Shown here one piece after another: positions 10,728-18,843 of a stretch of 64,000 nucleotides of DNA. Position 1 is the stretch's first letter, and every line of letters starts with the position of its first letter. The stretch covers positions 1,214,997 through 1,278,996 of the forward strand of contig NZ_KV917368.1 of assembly GCF_002019605.1 (NCBI RefSeq). Direction: 5' to 3'. A program made the position numbers and the translations under genes. The notes beneath the pieces were generated by a model, which was not told where the DNA came from, did no database searches, and saw only the letters and a list, made by a program, of their open reading frames with translations. This DNA is from Alkalihalobacterium alkalinitrilicum. GTDB taxonomy: Bacteria; Bacillota; Bacilli; Bacillales; Bacillaceae_F.

Positions 10728-10752
10728 GAGGATGAACTAATTAGTCATCCTC
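10728..10752 (+). terminator. Hairpin after the DUF2254 gene
   Basis: The arms GAGGATGA/TCATCCTC form a hairpin 55 bases after the stop. The following T-run is poor, so termination is only likely. Confidence 0.45.
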
Positions 10753-10788
10753 TTATATCCTTTCTAATAAATCTATGGTGGTGATATA

Positions 10789-12024
10789 TTGAAAGTACTA
10801 CAAGTTCTTATTGTTCTCTTTCTTCTTCTGCCGATAAACATCCATGCTGAAGCAGCCCCTTCAAATGTAAAAGTAGCCTTTATTCGAGATGAGCACCTTT
10901 GGACAAAAATAAATAATAAAGAAGAAAGGATTTCAGATAAAATAGCCGAATACACTTCCTCTCTAATGTGGTCCTACGATGGAAGTATGCTACTTTATCA
11001 AAAAAAGGGGCAAAGTGATACACAAAATGAAATTTGGGTATATAACATTCAAACGAGACAACATCAGCTAATATTTTCTAATGGATATCGACCGAAATGG
11101 TCTCCTACTGAAAATATTGTTGCTTTCAAAAGCGATGGGGTTCTGAATATATCAGATTTAAAGAGCTTTTATAATTTCGCATTAGGGGTAGATGATTACG
11201 AATGGCGGCTAGATGGGAAAGGGTTTATCGTCTCTTCTAGTGCTGACCTTCGTCCTAAGGGTTGGACTAATCCAATCCTTTATACGATATCAATAACAGA
11301 TGGATATAAAAATTTAAAAAGCTTGACTGAACATGTAAAGGAATTATTCGTAATACCGAACCAAGTACAAAAAGGCGAACTAACTGTAATGGCTATTAAT
11401 GCTACTTCGCTAACGTATTCCCCTAATCAAAAATGGATCTCCTTTATTGTATCGCCCACAGCTTCACTAGCGATGGATAGCAATATGCTTTGTGTCATTT
11501 CTTTCGATGGTCAAAACTTTGAAGCGATCGATGAAGTTATTCAATATTTGGACGAGCCTAAATGGGCCTATAAGAAAAATATATTAGGATATATTGCAGG
11601 AGGTGGGAGAATAGTATTTGGCTTTAAAAATAAAGACTTAAAAGTAAAAGAACTTCCCTCTTCTACGACTTTTAACCTTACCCCACCAAACTATGCAGAG
11701 CTTGGGTTTACGTGGGTAAATAATCACTCCCTCATTGTGTCAAGAGTACAAGAACGTGAGTGGTCGAATGATCCTAGCGAAAGACCTAAACCGTCTTTAT
11801 ATCATTTAAATTTAAATGGGAAAAATCAAACAAAAATAACCACACCACCAAAGAATTACGGTGATTATCAACCGAAGTTCTTAACTCCTATTCAAAAAGT
11901 AACTTGGATACGAAAAAAAGAAACCGATTTTATCGGTGATTTGTGGATGGCTGACTCAAACGGCGAAAATGCCGAACCGTGGATACGAAACGTGGCGAAT
12001 TATTCCCTTTTCCCATGTCATTAA
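10789..12024 (+). CDS. Exported TolB-like beta-propeller protein
   Basis: 411 residues. The start codon is TTG behind GGTGGTGAT. Residues 1-22 form a signal peptide (KVLQVLIVLFLLLPINIHAEA). The remainder has repeated blades with the WD40-like/TolB pattern of a hydrophobic strand, then W or Y, S and DG, for example SSLMWSYDGSMLLYQ, WSPTENIVAFKSDG, YSPNQKWISFIVSP and PKFLTPIQKVTWIRK. Such propellers bind proteins or ligands outside the membrane; no catalytic motif is visible. It is a single gene closed by a strong terminator. The exact partner is unknown. Confidence 0.75.
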   Translation: MKVLQVLIVLFLLLPINIHAEAAPSNVKVAFIRDEHLWTKINNKEERISDKIAEYTSSLMWSYDGSMLLYQKKGQSDTQNEIWVYNIQTRQHQLIFSNGYRPKWSPTENIVAFKSDGVLNISDLKSFYNFALGVDDYEWRLDGKGFIVSSSADLRPKGWTNPILYTISITDGYKNLKSLTEHVKELFVIPNQVQKGELTVMAINATSLTYSPNQKWISFIVSPTASLAMDSNMLCVISFDGQNFEAIDEVIQYLDEPKWAYKKNILGYIAGGGRIVFGFKNKDLKVKELPSSTTFNLTPPNYAELGFTWVNNHSLIVSRVQEREWSNDPSERPKPSLYHLNLNGKNQTKITTPPKNYGDYQPKFLTPIQKVTWIRKKETDFIGDLWMADSNGENAEPWIRNVANYSLFPCH

Positions 12025-12037
12025 TATAGTTAACAAC

Positions 12038-12092
12038 AAAGATTACCCAACTTTCTGAATAAATTTTTATTCAACCAAATAGGGTAATCTTT
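12038..12092. terminator. Bidirectional terminator
   Basis: The arms AAAGATTACCC/GGGTAATCTTT enclose a second hairpin (GAATAAA/TTTATTC) and are followed by TTTT. It serves the beta-propeller gene and possibly the converging pseudogene. Confidence 0.75.
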
Positions 12093-12111
12093 TCTATTAT
12101 TATTGTATTGA

Positions 12112-12531
12112 TTATCTCTTTCTAATAAAAAATAAATGCCACCTCATAAAAATAACTGCAAATATTAAAATATAAACGAGTACCACAGTTTCCAACCTGT
12201 ATAGGTTAAATAGTTGAACTTCACTGTTAACCATTCAAAAAAGGTTGAAAAAACAACCCATGCTATAAGATAAGGGATAATTCGAAAAAACAATTCCAAA
12301 TAATGGTGAAGTGATCATTTTGATAAATAATGCTTCAGGGCTGACACTTTTGTCTTCATTAAAATAATATAATTCCATTAAATGACCCAAAGAGAGATCG
12401 ACTGTAATCACAATGTAAGATACGAAGAACCAGATGATATACATTTCTGGTCGCGATAATTTTTTAGGCATAAACCAAACAAAATTTGCTAAGAAAACGG
12501 TAACAATGTACATTAATGTCAAAACTAACAC
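12112..12531 (-). pseudogene. CBO0543-type membrane protein, frameshifted
   Basis: The frame begins at a GTG (~12531) and encodes two to three membrane helices up to SPLFGIVF. A frameshift near 12290 moves the sense to another frame (IIPYLIAWVVFSTFFEWLTV, then KFNYLTYTGWKLWYS, the family signature). A second shift near 12185 leads to LIFAVIFMRWHLFF and a TAA at 12112. Read together, these give a plausible ~140-residue membrane protein of the CBO0543 family, function unknown. It is inactive unless both shifts are sequencing errors. Confidence 0.6.
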
Positions 12532-12884
12532 CCTTACAAAGGTGACTTTATTGAGTATTGGTATGTTTACATTATTATAATCAACATCGATTTAATTAAG
12601 TACATTTCTACTGCGTTTCTGTCTTGTTTTGTCCCTCATTGACTTTATGAAGGACATTCACCTTGTATTTCTGCCTTGTTTGTCCCTCCTTTGCTTAAGA
12701 ATGTCATTAGCTTGTTCAATTCTTATGCGTAGTTGTTGCGGGATAAAATACACTTGTAATATACATTGTTAGTACTCGTATTAACACCTAAATATCAAAT
12801 ACATATGAATTTACGCGGCAGCTTTTTTAGGTGTTATTTTATATGTTAAAAATAACAAAACACCTGATATATTAGGAAAATAAA
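12532..12884. other. Gene-free region with diverged repeats
   Basis: No supportable gene. At ~12612-12690 two imperfect copies of a segment containing TTGTCCCTC lie in tandem. At ~12735 the sequence GTTGTTGCGGGATAAAA matches the right end of the family A repeat copy at 47.0 kb. An inverted repeat, TAACACCTAAA/TTTAGGTGTTA, spans 12782-12836 and is followed by TTTTAT, like an orphan terminator. Confidence 0.4.
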
Positions 12885-12913
12885 GAGACGGAAACCAGTG
12901 TGATTTCCGTCTC
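12885..12913 (-). terminator. Rho-independent terminator
   Basis: The perfect 10-bp stem GAGACGGAAA/TTTCCGTCTC lies about 85 bases downstream of the second SpoIIS antitoxin-like gene. Confidence 0.75.
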
Positions 12914-12996
12914 CAATTGCTATGTTATTTGGAGTATACTCCTTTGTTCCGAATCCATTTCGCAATAGTTCGCTTCTTTTTCTTTTGCGGATATAG

Positions 12997-13131
12997 TTAT
13001 GACGATATATTTTCTTCCCTTTTAAGCCTTTCAATCATCTTTTCGTTTTTCGCATAGGCTTTTTTAGTTTGTGGTGACACACTGTATTTTGGGAGCTTCA
13101 CATTTTTCACTTTTTTTATTTGTTTTTTCAT
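12997..13131 (-). CDS. spoIISC: SpoIISC-like second antitoxin, 44 aa
   Basis: A 44-codon gene starting at the ATG behind AAGGTGGAG. Its core LPKYSVSPQTKKAYAKNEKM is a near copy of the neighbouring SpoIISB core (LPKYEVSPRTKEVLKRNEKM), with the same basic N-terminal tail. It lies ~100 bases downstream of spoIISB on the same strand, with a terminator between them and another after it. A third component, SpoIISC, similar to SpoIISB, is described for Bacillus SpoIIS systems. I infer the same role here: binding the cytoplasmic part of SpoIISA and neutralising it. An experiment would be needed to prove antitoxin activity. Confidence 0.7.
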   Translation of the reverse strand: MKKQIKKVKNVKLPKYSVSPQTKKAYAKNEKMIERLKREENISS

Positions 13132-13194
13132 GTAATCTCCACCTTAATTTAGCATTATTGATCTATATTATGAGCAAAAACGCTAAACATGAAT

Positions 13195-13225
13195 AAAAGA
13201 CATGGAGAATTACTCCATGTCTTTT
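13195..13225 (-). terminator. Rho-independent terminator after spoIISB
   Basis: The perfect hairpin AAAAGACATGGAG/CTCCATGTCTTTT lies just beyond the spoIISB stop. Partial read-through would feed spoIISC. Confidence 0.85.
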
Positions 13226-13232
13226 AATATCG

Positions 13233-13385
13233 TCAAGCTCTTTTTTCTTTATACTCCTCTATCATCTTTTCATTACGCTTTAAAACTTCTTTAGTCCGGG
13301 GACTCACTTCATACTTAGGTAACCCTACACGTGAACGTTTTTTTCTTACTTTTATCACTTTAGGTTTCTCTTTCGTATTGTTCAT
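13233..13385 (-). CDS. spoIISB: SpoIISB antitoxin, 50 aa
   Basis: A 50-residue, highly basic protein starting at an ATG behind AAGGTGATG. Its first 26 bases overlap the end of spoIISA in another frame. The C-terminal half reads YEVSPRTKEVLKRNEKMIEE and then YKEKRA. The B. subtilis SpoIISB C-terminus has the same pattern (YQVSPHTARIFKENERLIDE, then YKRKKA). The family role is to bind the soluble domain of the membrane toxin SpoIISA and prevent membrane damage. The overlap keeps toxin and antitoxin co-expressed. Identification is by sequence pattern, length and position. Confidence 0.88.
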   Translation of the reverse strand: MNNTKEKPKVIKVRKKRSRVGLPKYEVSPRTKEVLKRNEKMIEEYKEKRA

Positions 13386-14127
13386 AATCATCACCTTCCC
13401 CTTCTATTGACATTAAATCATATATCGATACTAACGATGTGAACAGCACACAATCTGTTTCTGTTAAGTAATTAGTAGAGGATAATTTAAGTACGTATGA
13501 CTCTTCATATAATTCTAGTGGAATAAGAGCTAGTTTTTCATTATCGCTATAAAAAATTTCGTGTCGTTGAAGTTTGTTTCTTGCGTTTACCTTTTCATCT
13601 AAATGCTCTAAAAGATGTTCTTTTTCATTTTCAGTAGAGTATTTACAAACTTGGGCAAAAACATTAATTTGCTCTGCAAACTGAGAAATGAGTTCCTCTA
13701 CTCCTATGATATAAGCTTCCTTACCTCCATCATAAACGTTAATCGTATCATTTTTCAATAGATGTGCGAAGGTTTTTAATTTATTTTGATGATTTTTCAT
13801 TAAGCCGTCATTTTCCTCTAATAGTTCTCTCGTTTCAGTCACTAATTCACTATTCCCGACTCTTTTAATATACGAATTTAAGAATATAAATGCGTCAATT
13901 AATATAAACAATGCAGCTACAATTAAATATTTCTTCCACTCGTTAAATAGAGACAAAGGATCAATCATCCACCCAATAAAAACACCAATAACGAAAATCA
14001 AATACCATGTTTTTCGAATGGCATTCATCTTCTCCTTTACCCTCTTTTCCCACACCCAAGAGCACATAACATAAAAAATGAGAGCACAGAGGCATAACCA
14101 AACAATAATTTGAAATAATAGTATCAT
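13360..14127 (-). CDS. spoIISA: SpoIISA toxin
   Basis: 255 residues, the family size. Three membrane helices lie in the first ~90 residues (about 2-23, 40-58 and 66-86) with the family stretches KEKMNAIRKTWYLIFV and YLIVAALFILIDAFIFLNSY. A cytosolic GAF-like domain follows (AEQINVFAQVCKYST, SLVSIYDLMS). SpoIISA acts at the cytoplasmic membrane and kills the cell unless bound by SpoIISB; it was first found through its effect on sporulation. The gene directly overlaps the antitoxin gene downstream. The upstream region is AT-rich with no obvious terminator. Confidence 0.9.
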   Translation of the reverse strand: MILLFQIIVWLCLCALIFYVMCSWVWEKRVKEKMNAIRKTWYLIFVIGVFIGWMIDPLSLFNEWKKYLIVAALFILIDAFIFLNSYIKRVGNSELVTETRELLEENDGLMKNHQNKLKTFAHLLKNDTINVYDGGKEAYIIGVEELISQFAEQINVFAQVCKYSTENEKEHLLEHLDEKVNARNKLQRHEIFYSDNEKLALIPLELYEESYVLKLSSTNYLTETDCVLFTSLVSIYDLMSIEGEGDDYEQYERET

Positions 14128-14456
14128 GTTAAATCCTTCCTTAATTGCTTCTACTTATTATTCTATCATAAAGTTTGGAGTTTGGTTTGTATCTACTTTT
14201 ACTGAATGATTTTTTATAAATAAACTCACAATATATCCTAGCTTCGTCAACATAGTTTCTCTTGGTTATGTCACCTTTACTTTCCATTGAAAATAGTCGT
14301 TCAGCCATGATATATTACAAGTACAACAAACCCGAGAACGTGATGAACTTCACTTCTCACTTCAAAACTCTTGCCATAGCGCATACCATACATGCGTTAT
14401 CTTGAAAGGAATGGAAAACGAAAGTTTCAATTCCCATTCCTCCTTTTACATAACTA

Positions 14457-14635
14457 GCCCTGCGATGTTAGTACTTCATATTGTCTTAAACCGATACTGA
14501 TTTTTTGGGAGTTCAACATTCTAATCCTGACAACAAGCCCTGCAAGCTGGGGGAAGTTGGATCGTTTAGAGAGGACACCCACCTACGAGAGTAGGTTTTT
14601 AAGACACTAGGAGGTACGGCAGAGTGGGACACCAT
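14457..14635 (+). ncRNA. ssrS: 6S RNA
   Basis: The layout matches 6S RNA, the RNA-polymerase-binding regulator. The closing stem starts CCCTGCGATGTTAGTACTT and pairs with AGGTACGGCAGAGTGGG (CTGC/GCAG and GTACTT/AGGTAC). The segment CTTAAACCGATAC corresponds to the conserved CCGATA of the central region. The 3' side runs through GGACACCCACC, the hairpin CCTACGAGAGTAGG and AAGACACTAGGAGG. A -10-like TACATA lies just upstream at 14447, and a hairpin (AGGAATGG/CCATTCCT) sits before it. The ends are approximate. No open frame competes for the space. Confidence 0.8.
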
Positions 14636-14668
14636 GGTTTGAGAGTTAAAGTAGTTTACATATTATAT

Positions 14669-14704
14669 AAAACCAGTTGAGGTGTTTCGCTCAACTGGTT
14701 TTTG
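14669..14704 (+). terminator. Rho-independent terminator
   Basis: The perfect 11-bp stem AACCAGTTGAG/CTCAACTGGTT is followed by TTTTTG, ~35 bases after the 6S RNA 3' end. It probably terminates the 6S precursor and separates it from the SRAP gene. Confidence 0.88.
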
Positions 14705-14815
14705 TTCTTCACATCTAATTTTGGTTTGTTTTTCTCTTTCCTTTAGGAAAGAGTTCTTTATGATCTATCCTAAATTTGCCTATAATAAAATGTAGAACAA
14801 AATGAGGTGATCATA

Positions 14816-15487
14816 ATGTGCGGTCGGTTTACATTAACAGCAGATCCATCTTTATTAAGGGATGAGTTTGAGATTGCAAATGAATTTGAAACTCAATATA
14901 CACACAGATATAACATCGCGCCTAGTCAAAATATTTTATCAATTATTAATGATGGACATGTTAATCGTGCTGGATATCTCCGCTGGGGTCTAATTCCATC
15001 ATGGGCAAAAGACTCGAAAATAGGTTATAAACTAATCAATGCTCGTGCAGAAACTTTAGCGGAAAAAGCGAGTTTTAAACATGCTTACAAAAAACGAAGA
15101 TGCATGGTTATAGCAGATAGCTTTTATGAATGGAAAAAAGTACATAAGAATAAAGTTCCAATGAGGATAAAGCTCGTCAATCATGACGTATTTGCGATGG
15201 CCGGGCTTTGGGAGCGGTGGCATTCTCAAGAAGGAAACATAATCTATTCTTGTACAATTGTAACAACAAGTCCAAATTTATTTATGAAAGATATACATGA
15301 CCGAATGCCTGTCATTTTAACAAAGGATGCTCAAGATGTTTGGCTTAATCCCTCAATCGAAGACCCAACCATTTTAAATACTGTGCTACATCCTTTCCCA
15401 GCTCATGAAATGGAAGCGTATGAAGTGTCAACGGAGGTCAACTCACCGAAAAACGATTCTCCAGCATTAATCACTCCAGTAGTTTAA
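14816..15487 (+). CDS. SRAP-domain protein (YedK/HMCES family)
   Basis: 223 residues. SRAP proteins form a covalent link between Cys2 and abasic sites in single-stranded DNA, shielding them from error-prone repair. The start must be the ATG giving MCGRFTL, because Cys2 is exposed after Met removal; AGGTGATCATA precedes it. Family residues are visible: RYNIAPSQ, LRWGLIPSWAKD, INARAET with the catalytic Asn and Glu region, FYEWKK, and the His of MKDIHDRMPVIL. Length fits the family. It is a single gene between terminators. Confidence 0.93.
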   Translation: MCGRFTLTADPSLLRDEFEIANEFETQYTHRYNIAPSQNILSIINDGHVNRAGYLRWGLIPSWAKDSKIGYKLINARAETLAEKASFKHAYKKRRCMVIADSFYEWKKVHKNKVPMRIKLVNHDVFAMAGLWERWHSQEGNIIYSCTIVTTSPNLFMKDIHDRMPVILTKDAQDVWLNPSIEDPTILNTVLHPFPAHEMEAYEVSTEVNSPKNDSPALITPVV

Positions 15488-15512
15488 AGCTGTCCTATAT
15501 CTATTGTGAACC

Positions 15513-15550
15513 AAAAAAGAGGCAGACTTATTATAATGTCAGCCTCTTAA
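15513..15550 (-). terminator. Terminator
   Basis: The arms AAGAGGC/GCCTCTT have a T-run on the minus strand, so it serves mainly the PAP2 pseudogene and meets the converging SRAP gene. Confidence 0.7.
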
Positions 15551-15554
15551 TGCT

Positions 15555-16463
15555 TTATCCAGAAATTGTGTTGTCTATTGATGCAGAATGCGTTTTGTCA
15601 GATGCATATAGTTTTAGTTTCACAAATACAAGTGGTGCAACATACAAGCCCCACAGACCTACGAGGGTATACCGAAGAAAATCAAAAAGCATTGCTTCTG
15701 GAAAAGTCCATTTTAAACCCGATTGAATAGCTACTAGTCCGACTATTCCAATGGTAAAAGCACCTGCTTTTCTCCATAATACTTTTGAAATTTTCATTTG
15801 GTTGGTCTGTGCCTAAAGTAAAAAACCAATTCCCGCCCCAAGTAAAAATCCAGCATATTTAACACCCTCCTCTTCTGGAAAAATGATCATGAGGATGATT
15901 GGAACGGTTACAGCAAGGAGCCAATGAGCCTTGGAAGATAACTTCGTAATTCTTTTTTCGATTGGAATTGCGACGGCTAAGATGATGACTGCAAGTGTGA
16001 TTCCTACAATGACATCTGTTGGCCAATGTAAAACTGAGTACAAGCGAGATAAAGAAATAAAGAACACAAGTAGGATAGTAAATATCCAAAAGGAACGTCT
16101 ATTAATTAAGTAAGCTAAATAGCCAAATAGTGTTGCTGATCCTTGGGCATGTCCACTTGGAAACGAGTCATATGGATAATGGCTCCCCACTTCTGCTTAT
16201 TCTAAAAAGATTGAGTTTACCCCTTCAATATCAATCGGACGTTTTACGGCAAAATGGATTTTTAAAAAAGCGTTAATGTAGACTGACATTAGAAAAATAT
16301 AGAATAATCTAAATCCAGCGGTCTTCGATATGCACCAATAAACGAGAGGTAAAATAATCATATAAAACTCTTCATTTCCTAAAAACGTTAAAATAAGTGC
16401 AAACACATTTAAAAATGAATTTTGAAGTTCTGTAAATATGACTAAGATTTCTGTTTGATTCAT
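15555..16463 (-). pseudogene. PAP2-family phosphatase with two in-frame stops
   Basis: One continuous reading frame of ~303 codons starts at the ATG behind AAGGAGGCAAA. It encodes a membrane PAP2 (type 2 phosphatidic acid phosphatase-like) enzyme. All three catalytic motifs are intact: KIHFAVKRP (KX6RP), FPSGH, and SRLYSVLHWPTD. The frame is cut by TAA at 16197-16199, just before the PSGH motif, and by TAG at 15813-15815, before the last ~85 residues. Both stops are in frame with no shift, so reading through restores a normal-length protein with 6-8 helices. Recent decay is the simplest reading. Confidence 0.8.
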
Positions 16464-16835
16464 TTTGCCTCCTTAAGATGTAGTGAAAAGTATTTTAGTG
16501 TATTCGACTTTTCCATAAAAATCTTCTATTTGAAGTCATTTTAAGATTAATATTGTACTATTTTTTGTTTATTTACAACCCTGTATTAGGGATATTCTTG
16601 TTCAGAATACTAGTTTTTTAGTTACGTTCTTTGCTTTCAAACATTCATACGACTCTTTTCAAACAAATTTTAACGAAAAATTTCATGAATTTTCTAAAAA
16701 CAAAAATCTTTTTACTAAAACGAACATATAATACAATAATTCGATTGAAAAGCCATAACTCATAAGGTGTGAAAACGCTTCCATACAACTACTAAGTCCT
16801 GGTCCTTCAAAATTTAATAAAAAGGAGAAATGTGT
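16464..16835. other. Gene-free AT-rich spacer
   Basis: About 370 bases between the PAP2 pseudogene and the next gene. I see no gene. It holds a TATAAT at 16727 without a good -35 partner and the cre-like site listed separately. Confidence 0.5.
16770..16783 (+). promoter_or_regulatory. Possible CcpA cre site
   Basis: TGAAAACGCTTCCA differs at one position from the cre consensus TGWAANCGNTNWCA and lies between a TATAAT (16727) and the gene at 16836. Repression by CcpA would fit the position, but this is a motif match only. Confidence 0.4.
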
Positions 16836-17183
16836 ATGAAATTCATTCCTAATTTTGGTGAGTTTTATCAAAAGCCTCTCGTCCCTATTGGTGAGAATGA
16901 CCGGATTTTAGCATTAGAAAAATTGCCCAACACAGAATTACATGAAGGTTTTAGTCATTGGTTAATTGCTCTAGAAGGAACTGAAATCTCACAAAACAGT
17001 AATTTTTATCAATGGCGAGTTCTCGTTTATCCAGCGAAAAAATGTGGTCAGTTTGAATGTTTCCATCCGTACTTCGTATCGGCTTATTTCCCAACGATGG
17101 ACGATGCTCTTACTTTTACAAAAGAGATTGAAAAACGAGCGAGTCAAGATCAAATAACTCAAATCCCGCAAGCTGCAAGTTAG
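16836..17183 (+). CDS. Conserved hypothetical protein, 115 aa
   Basis: A soluble protein with an aromatic-rich middle (HWLIALEG, FYQWRVLVYPAKKCGQFECF) and a Gln-rich C-terminus. I do not recognise the family. The start is the second ATG, eight bases after AAGGAG; the first ATG is too close. There is no signal peptide. A strong terminator follows, and a possible cre site lies upstream. Confidence 0.6.
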   Translation: MKFIPNFGEFYQKPLVPIGENDRILALEKLPNTELHEGFSHWLIALEGTEISQNSNFYQWRVLVYPAKKCGQFECFHPYFVSAYFPTMDDALTFTKEIEKRASQDQITQIPQAAS

Positions 17184-17189
17184 TATTTA

Positions 17190-17225
17190 AAAAAAGAAAC
17201 AAGATCGATTCTTCGTTTCTTTTTA
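17190..17225 (+). terminator. Rho-independent terminator
   Basis: The stem AAAAAGAAAC/GTTTCTTTTT lies directly after the 115-aa gene. Confidence 0.75.
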
Positions 17226-17286
17226 CAAATCTATGTGAATAGATGCACATACATAATTTCCTTTTAGGTTTAGGTAACAGGTACGT

Positions 17287-17856
17287 TTAGTTAGTTAAGC
17301 TTTTTTTCCTTACGAAGATAGTTTGACGACCTTCATACTCATTTTCTTCATAAAATAGGACATGCCAATCAGAAAAGATAGAAAGCAATTCACCAGACTG
17401 TAATTTATATTGATTCGAAACTTTATGCTGTGAATTCGCTGTAAGATAAAATGTCTCCATAAAAAAGTAACCATCATCTTTAATTAAAGATGGGATAAGA
17501 GGAAATAACGATCGATCTAAATAGTAAGTGATAACGACGAGATCAAATAAATTTGTCTTCCCATTAAGGAAACTCATGTTAGTTAAGTCACATGAAGTAG
17601 GATTTATGGTGAGCTTGTTTTTCTCAACTTGCTCCTTCAAATGTTGAATCGCTATTTCTGAGATATCAAAGGATTCAACTTTATATTTTTGTTTAGCGAG
17701 GAATATGCTGTTTGCACCAAGGCCACAAGCAAGGTCTAGAGCAGTCCCCCCATTTAGATAGGGTATTAATTTCTGTAACCTTGAATTTGGTGCTGGTAGT
17801 TCATGAAACTTGAGACGATCTTCGTATTTTTGATTCCACTTTTCACGAGAATTCAT
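17287..17856 (-). CDS. Class I SAM-dependent methyltransferase
   Basis: 189 residues, TehB/SmtA-like. Motif I is LDLACGLGANSIFLAKQ (~38-54), followed by the acidic end of strand beta-2 in VESFDIS, and LFDLVVITYYLDRSLFPLIP as motif IV. The family transfers a methyl group from S-adenosylmethionine; tellurite/thiol or small-molecule substrates are typical of this subgroup, but the substrate here is unknown. Length matches TehB-type enzymes. It is monocistronic. Confidence 0.85.
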   Translation of the reverse strand: MNSREKWNQKYEDRLKFHELPAPNSRLQKLIPYLNGGTALDLACGLGANSIFLAKQKYKVESFDISEIAIQHLKEQVEKNKLTINPTSCDLTNMSFLNGKTNLFDLVVITYYLDRSLFPLIPSLIKDDGYFFMETFYLTANSQHKVSNQYKLQSGELLSIFSDWHVLFYEENEYEGRQTIFVRKKSLTN

Positions 17857-17990
17857 TTTGTGATCTCCCCTTAAACGGTTTACTACATAATAGCATAAGG
17901 AAAAAAAGAGATCCCCTCCACTGAAGGAAGAGATCTGACGGTTTAGGATTATCCACTTTCTTATTAAGTTGATTTGGTGAAAAGGTAAAA

Positions 17991-18362
17991 TTACTTATAA
18001 ATGATATCGTCTTTTAATGATGCAACCTTACTTAAGGCAGTATCAATATCTGATTCGTTTACTCCATAGTGAGCAAGGGCCGTGTGAAGGTGTTTTGCAA
18101 TCGCTTCAAATTGCTCTGGTTGAATATTCATTCCTTCATGGGCTTTTTCCATCGATTGTCCAGAATATTGATTCGGACCTCCTAATGCAAAACTAATAAA
18201 TTTTGTTTGATGTCGACGTTGTTTTTCCATATCTGTATGCTTAAAAAAGTGGTTTACTGTATCATCCTTGAGCACTAATTCAGTATAAAAATAATCGACC
18301 ACTTTTGCAATTGCGTCTTCACCGCCAAGTTTTTCATAAATTGTTTGTTCCAAAATGTTCAC
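17991..18362 (-). CDS. Truncated haemoglobin (group I-like)
   Basis: 123 residues with the 2-on-2 globin fold. IYEKLGGEDAIAKVVDYFY is the A/B-helix signature, and FALGGPNQYSGQSM with the following AHEGM gives the F-helix region with the proximal His. The family binds O2 or NO; NO detoxification or oxygen handling at low oxygen is usual. The neighbouring fix operon on the same strand suggests a low-oxygen context, but a terminator separates them. The start is the ATG after ATAGGAGTGAACATT. Confidence 0.92.
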   Translation of the reverse strand: MNILEQTIYEKLGGEDAIAKVVDYFYTELVLKDDTVNHFFKHTDMEKQRRHQTKFISFALGGPNQYSGQSMEKAHEGMNIQPEQFEAIAKHLHTALAHYGVNESDIDTALSKVASLKDDIIYK

Positions 18363-18450
18363 TCCTATAAAATATATTTATAGAAGTATTTTCCACGAAA
18401 AATGTAAATTTATTCATAAATATAGAAGCACTTTCCTGTAATAGATTAAA

Positions 18451-18489
18451 CAAAGAGGCAAGGGTAACAAAAGTGTCCCTGCCTCTTTG
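18451..18489. terminator. Terminator after fixX
   Basis: The arms CAAAGAGGCAAGGG/CCCTGCCTCTTTG are followed on both strands by T-rich sequence. It ends the fix operon before the haemoglobin gene. Confidence 0.85.
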
Positions 18490-18546
18490 TTTAATTTTTA
18501 TTATCCTTTCCGTTCGAATATAGAATTTTAACATGGTGAATTTCTA

Positions 18547-18843
18547 TTAACCTAACCTAAAAACAATACCATGCCCACCTTTTGGATACTCCCACTTAAT
18601 GTTTTGATGAGGGCAACCGATGCGACAGCTCCCGCACTCGTGGCAACCTTCATAACCAACATGCATTCGTATGTCTTCCCATTTGTAAATTTCGGCTGGG
18701 CAAAAGATCGTGCAGATTTTGTCTGGGCATTTGTTTAAGCAGATGTCTTCATCCATTACATGAAGATGTGATTTCGTATCGGCATTAAAGCGAACAAGAT
18801 ACTGTTTTTCCTCGATAGACTGACCCTTTTTTTGTTCACTCAT
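18547..18843 (-). CDS. fixX: FixX ferredoxin-like protein
   Basis: 98 residues. FixX carries the iron-sulfur clusters through which FixABCX delivers low-potential electrons. Cysteines appear as CPDKICTIFCP and CHECGSCRIGCP, the arrangement of the family. It overlaps the fixC stop by one base (TAATG-type coupling) and is the last gene of the operon. Confidence 0.93.
   Translation of the reverse strand: MSEQKKGQSIEEKQYLVRFNADTKSHLHVMDEDICLNKCPDKICTIFCPAEIYKWEDIRMHVGYEGCHECGSCRIGCPHQNIKWEYPKGGHGIVFRLG

Noticed and set aside
12846-13034. 62-codon frame on the minus strand downstream of the SpoIISC-like gene
   Set aside because: No ribosome site, low-complexity text, overlaps the terminator and the end of the better-supported 44-codon gene.
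15555-16463. Stop-codon recoding (for example pyrrolysine or selenocysteine) in the PAP2 frame
   Set aside because: The stops are TAA and TAG, no recoding element or tRNA is visible, and neighbouring genes are also decaying; mutation is simpler.
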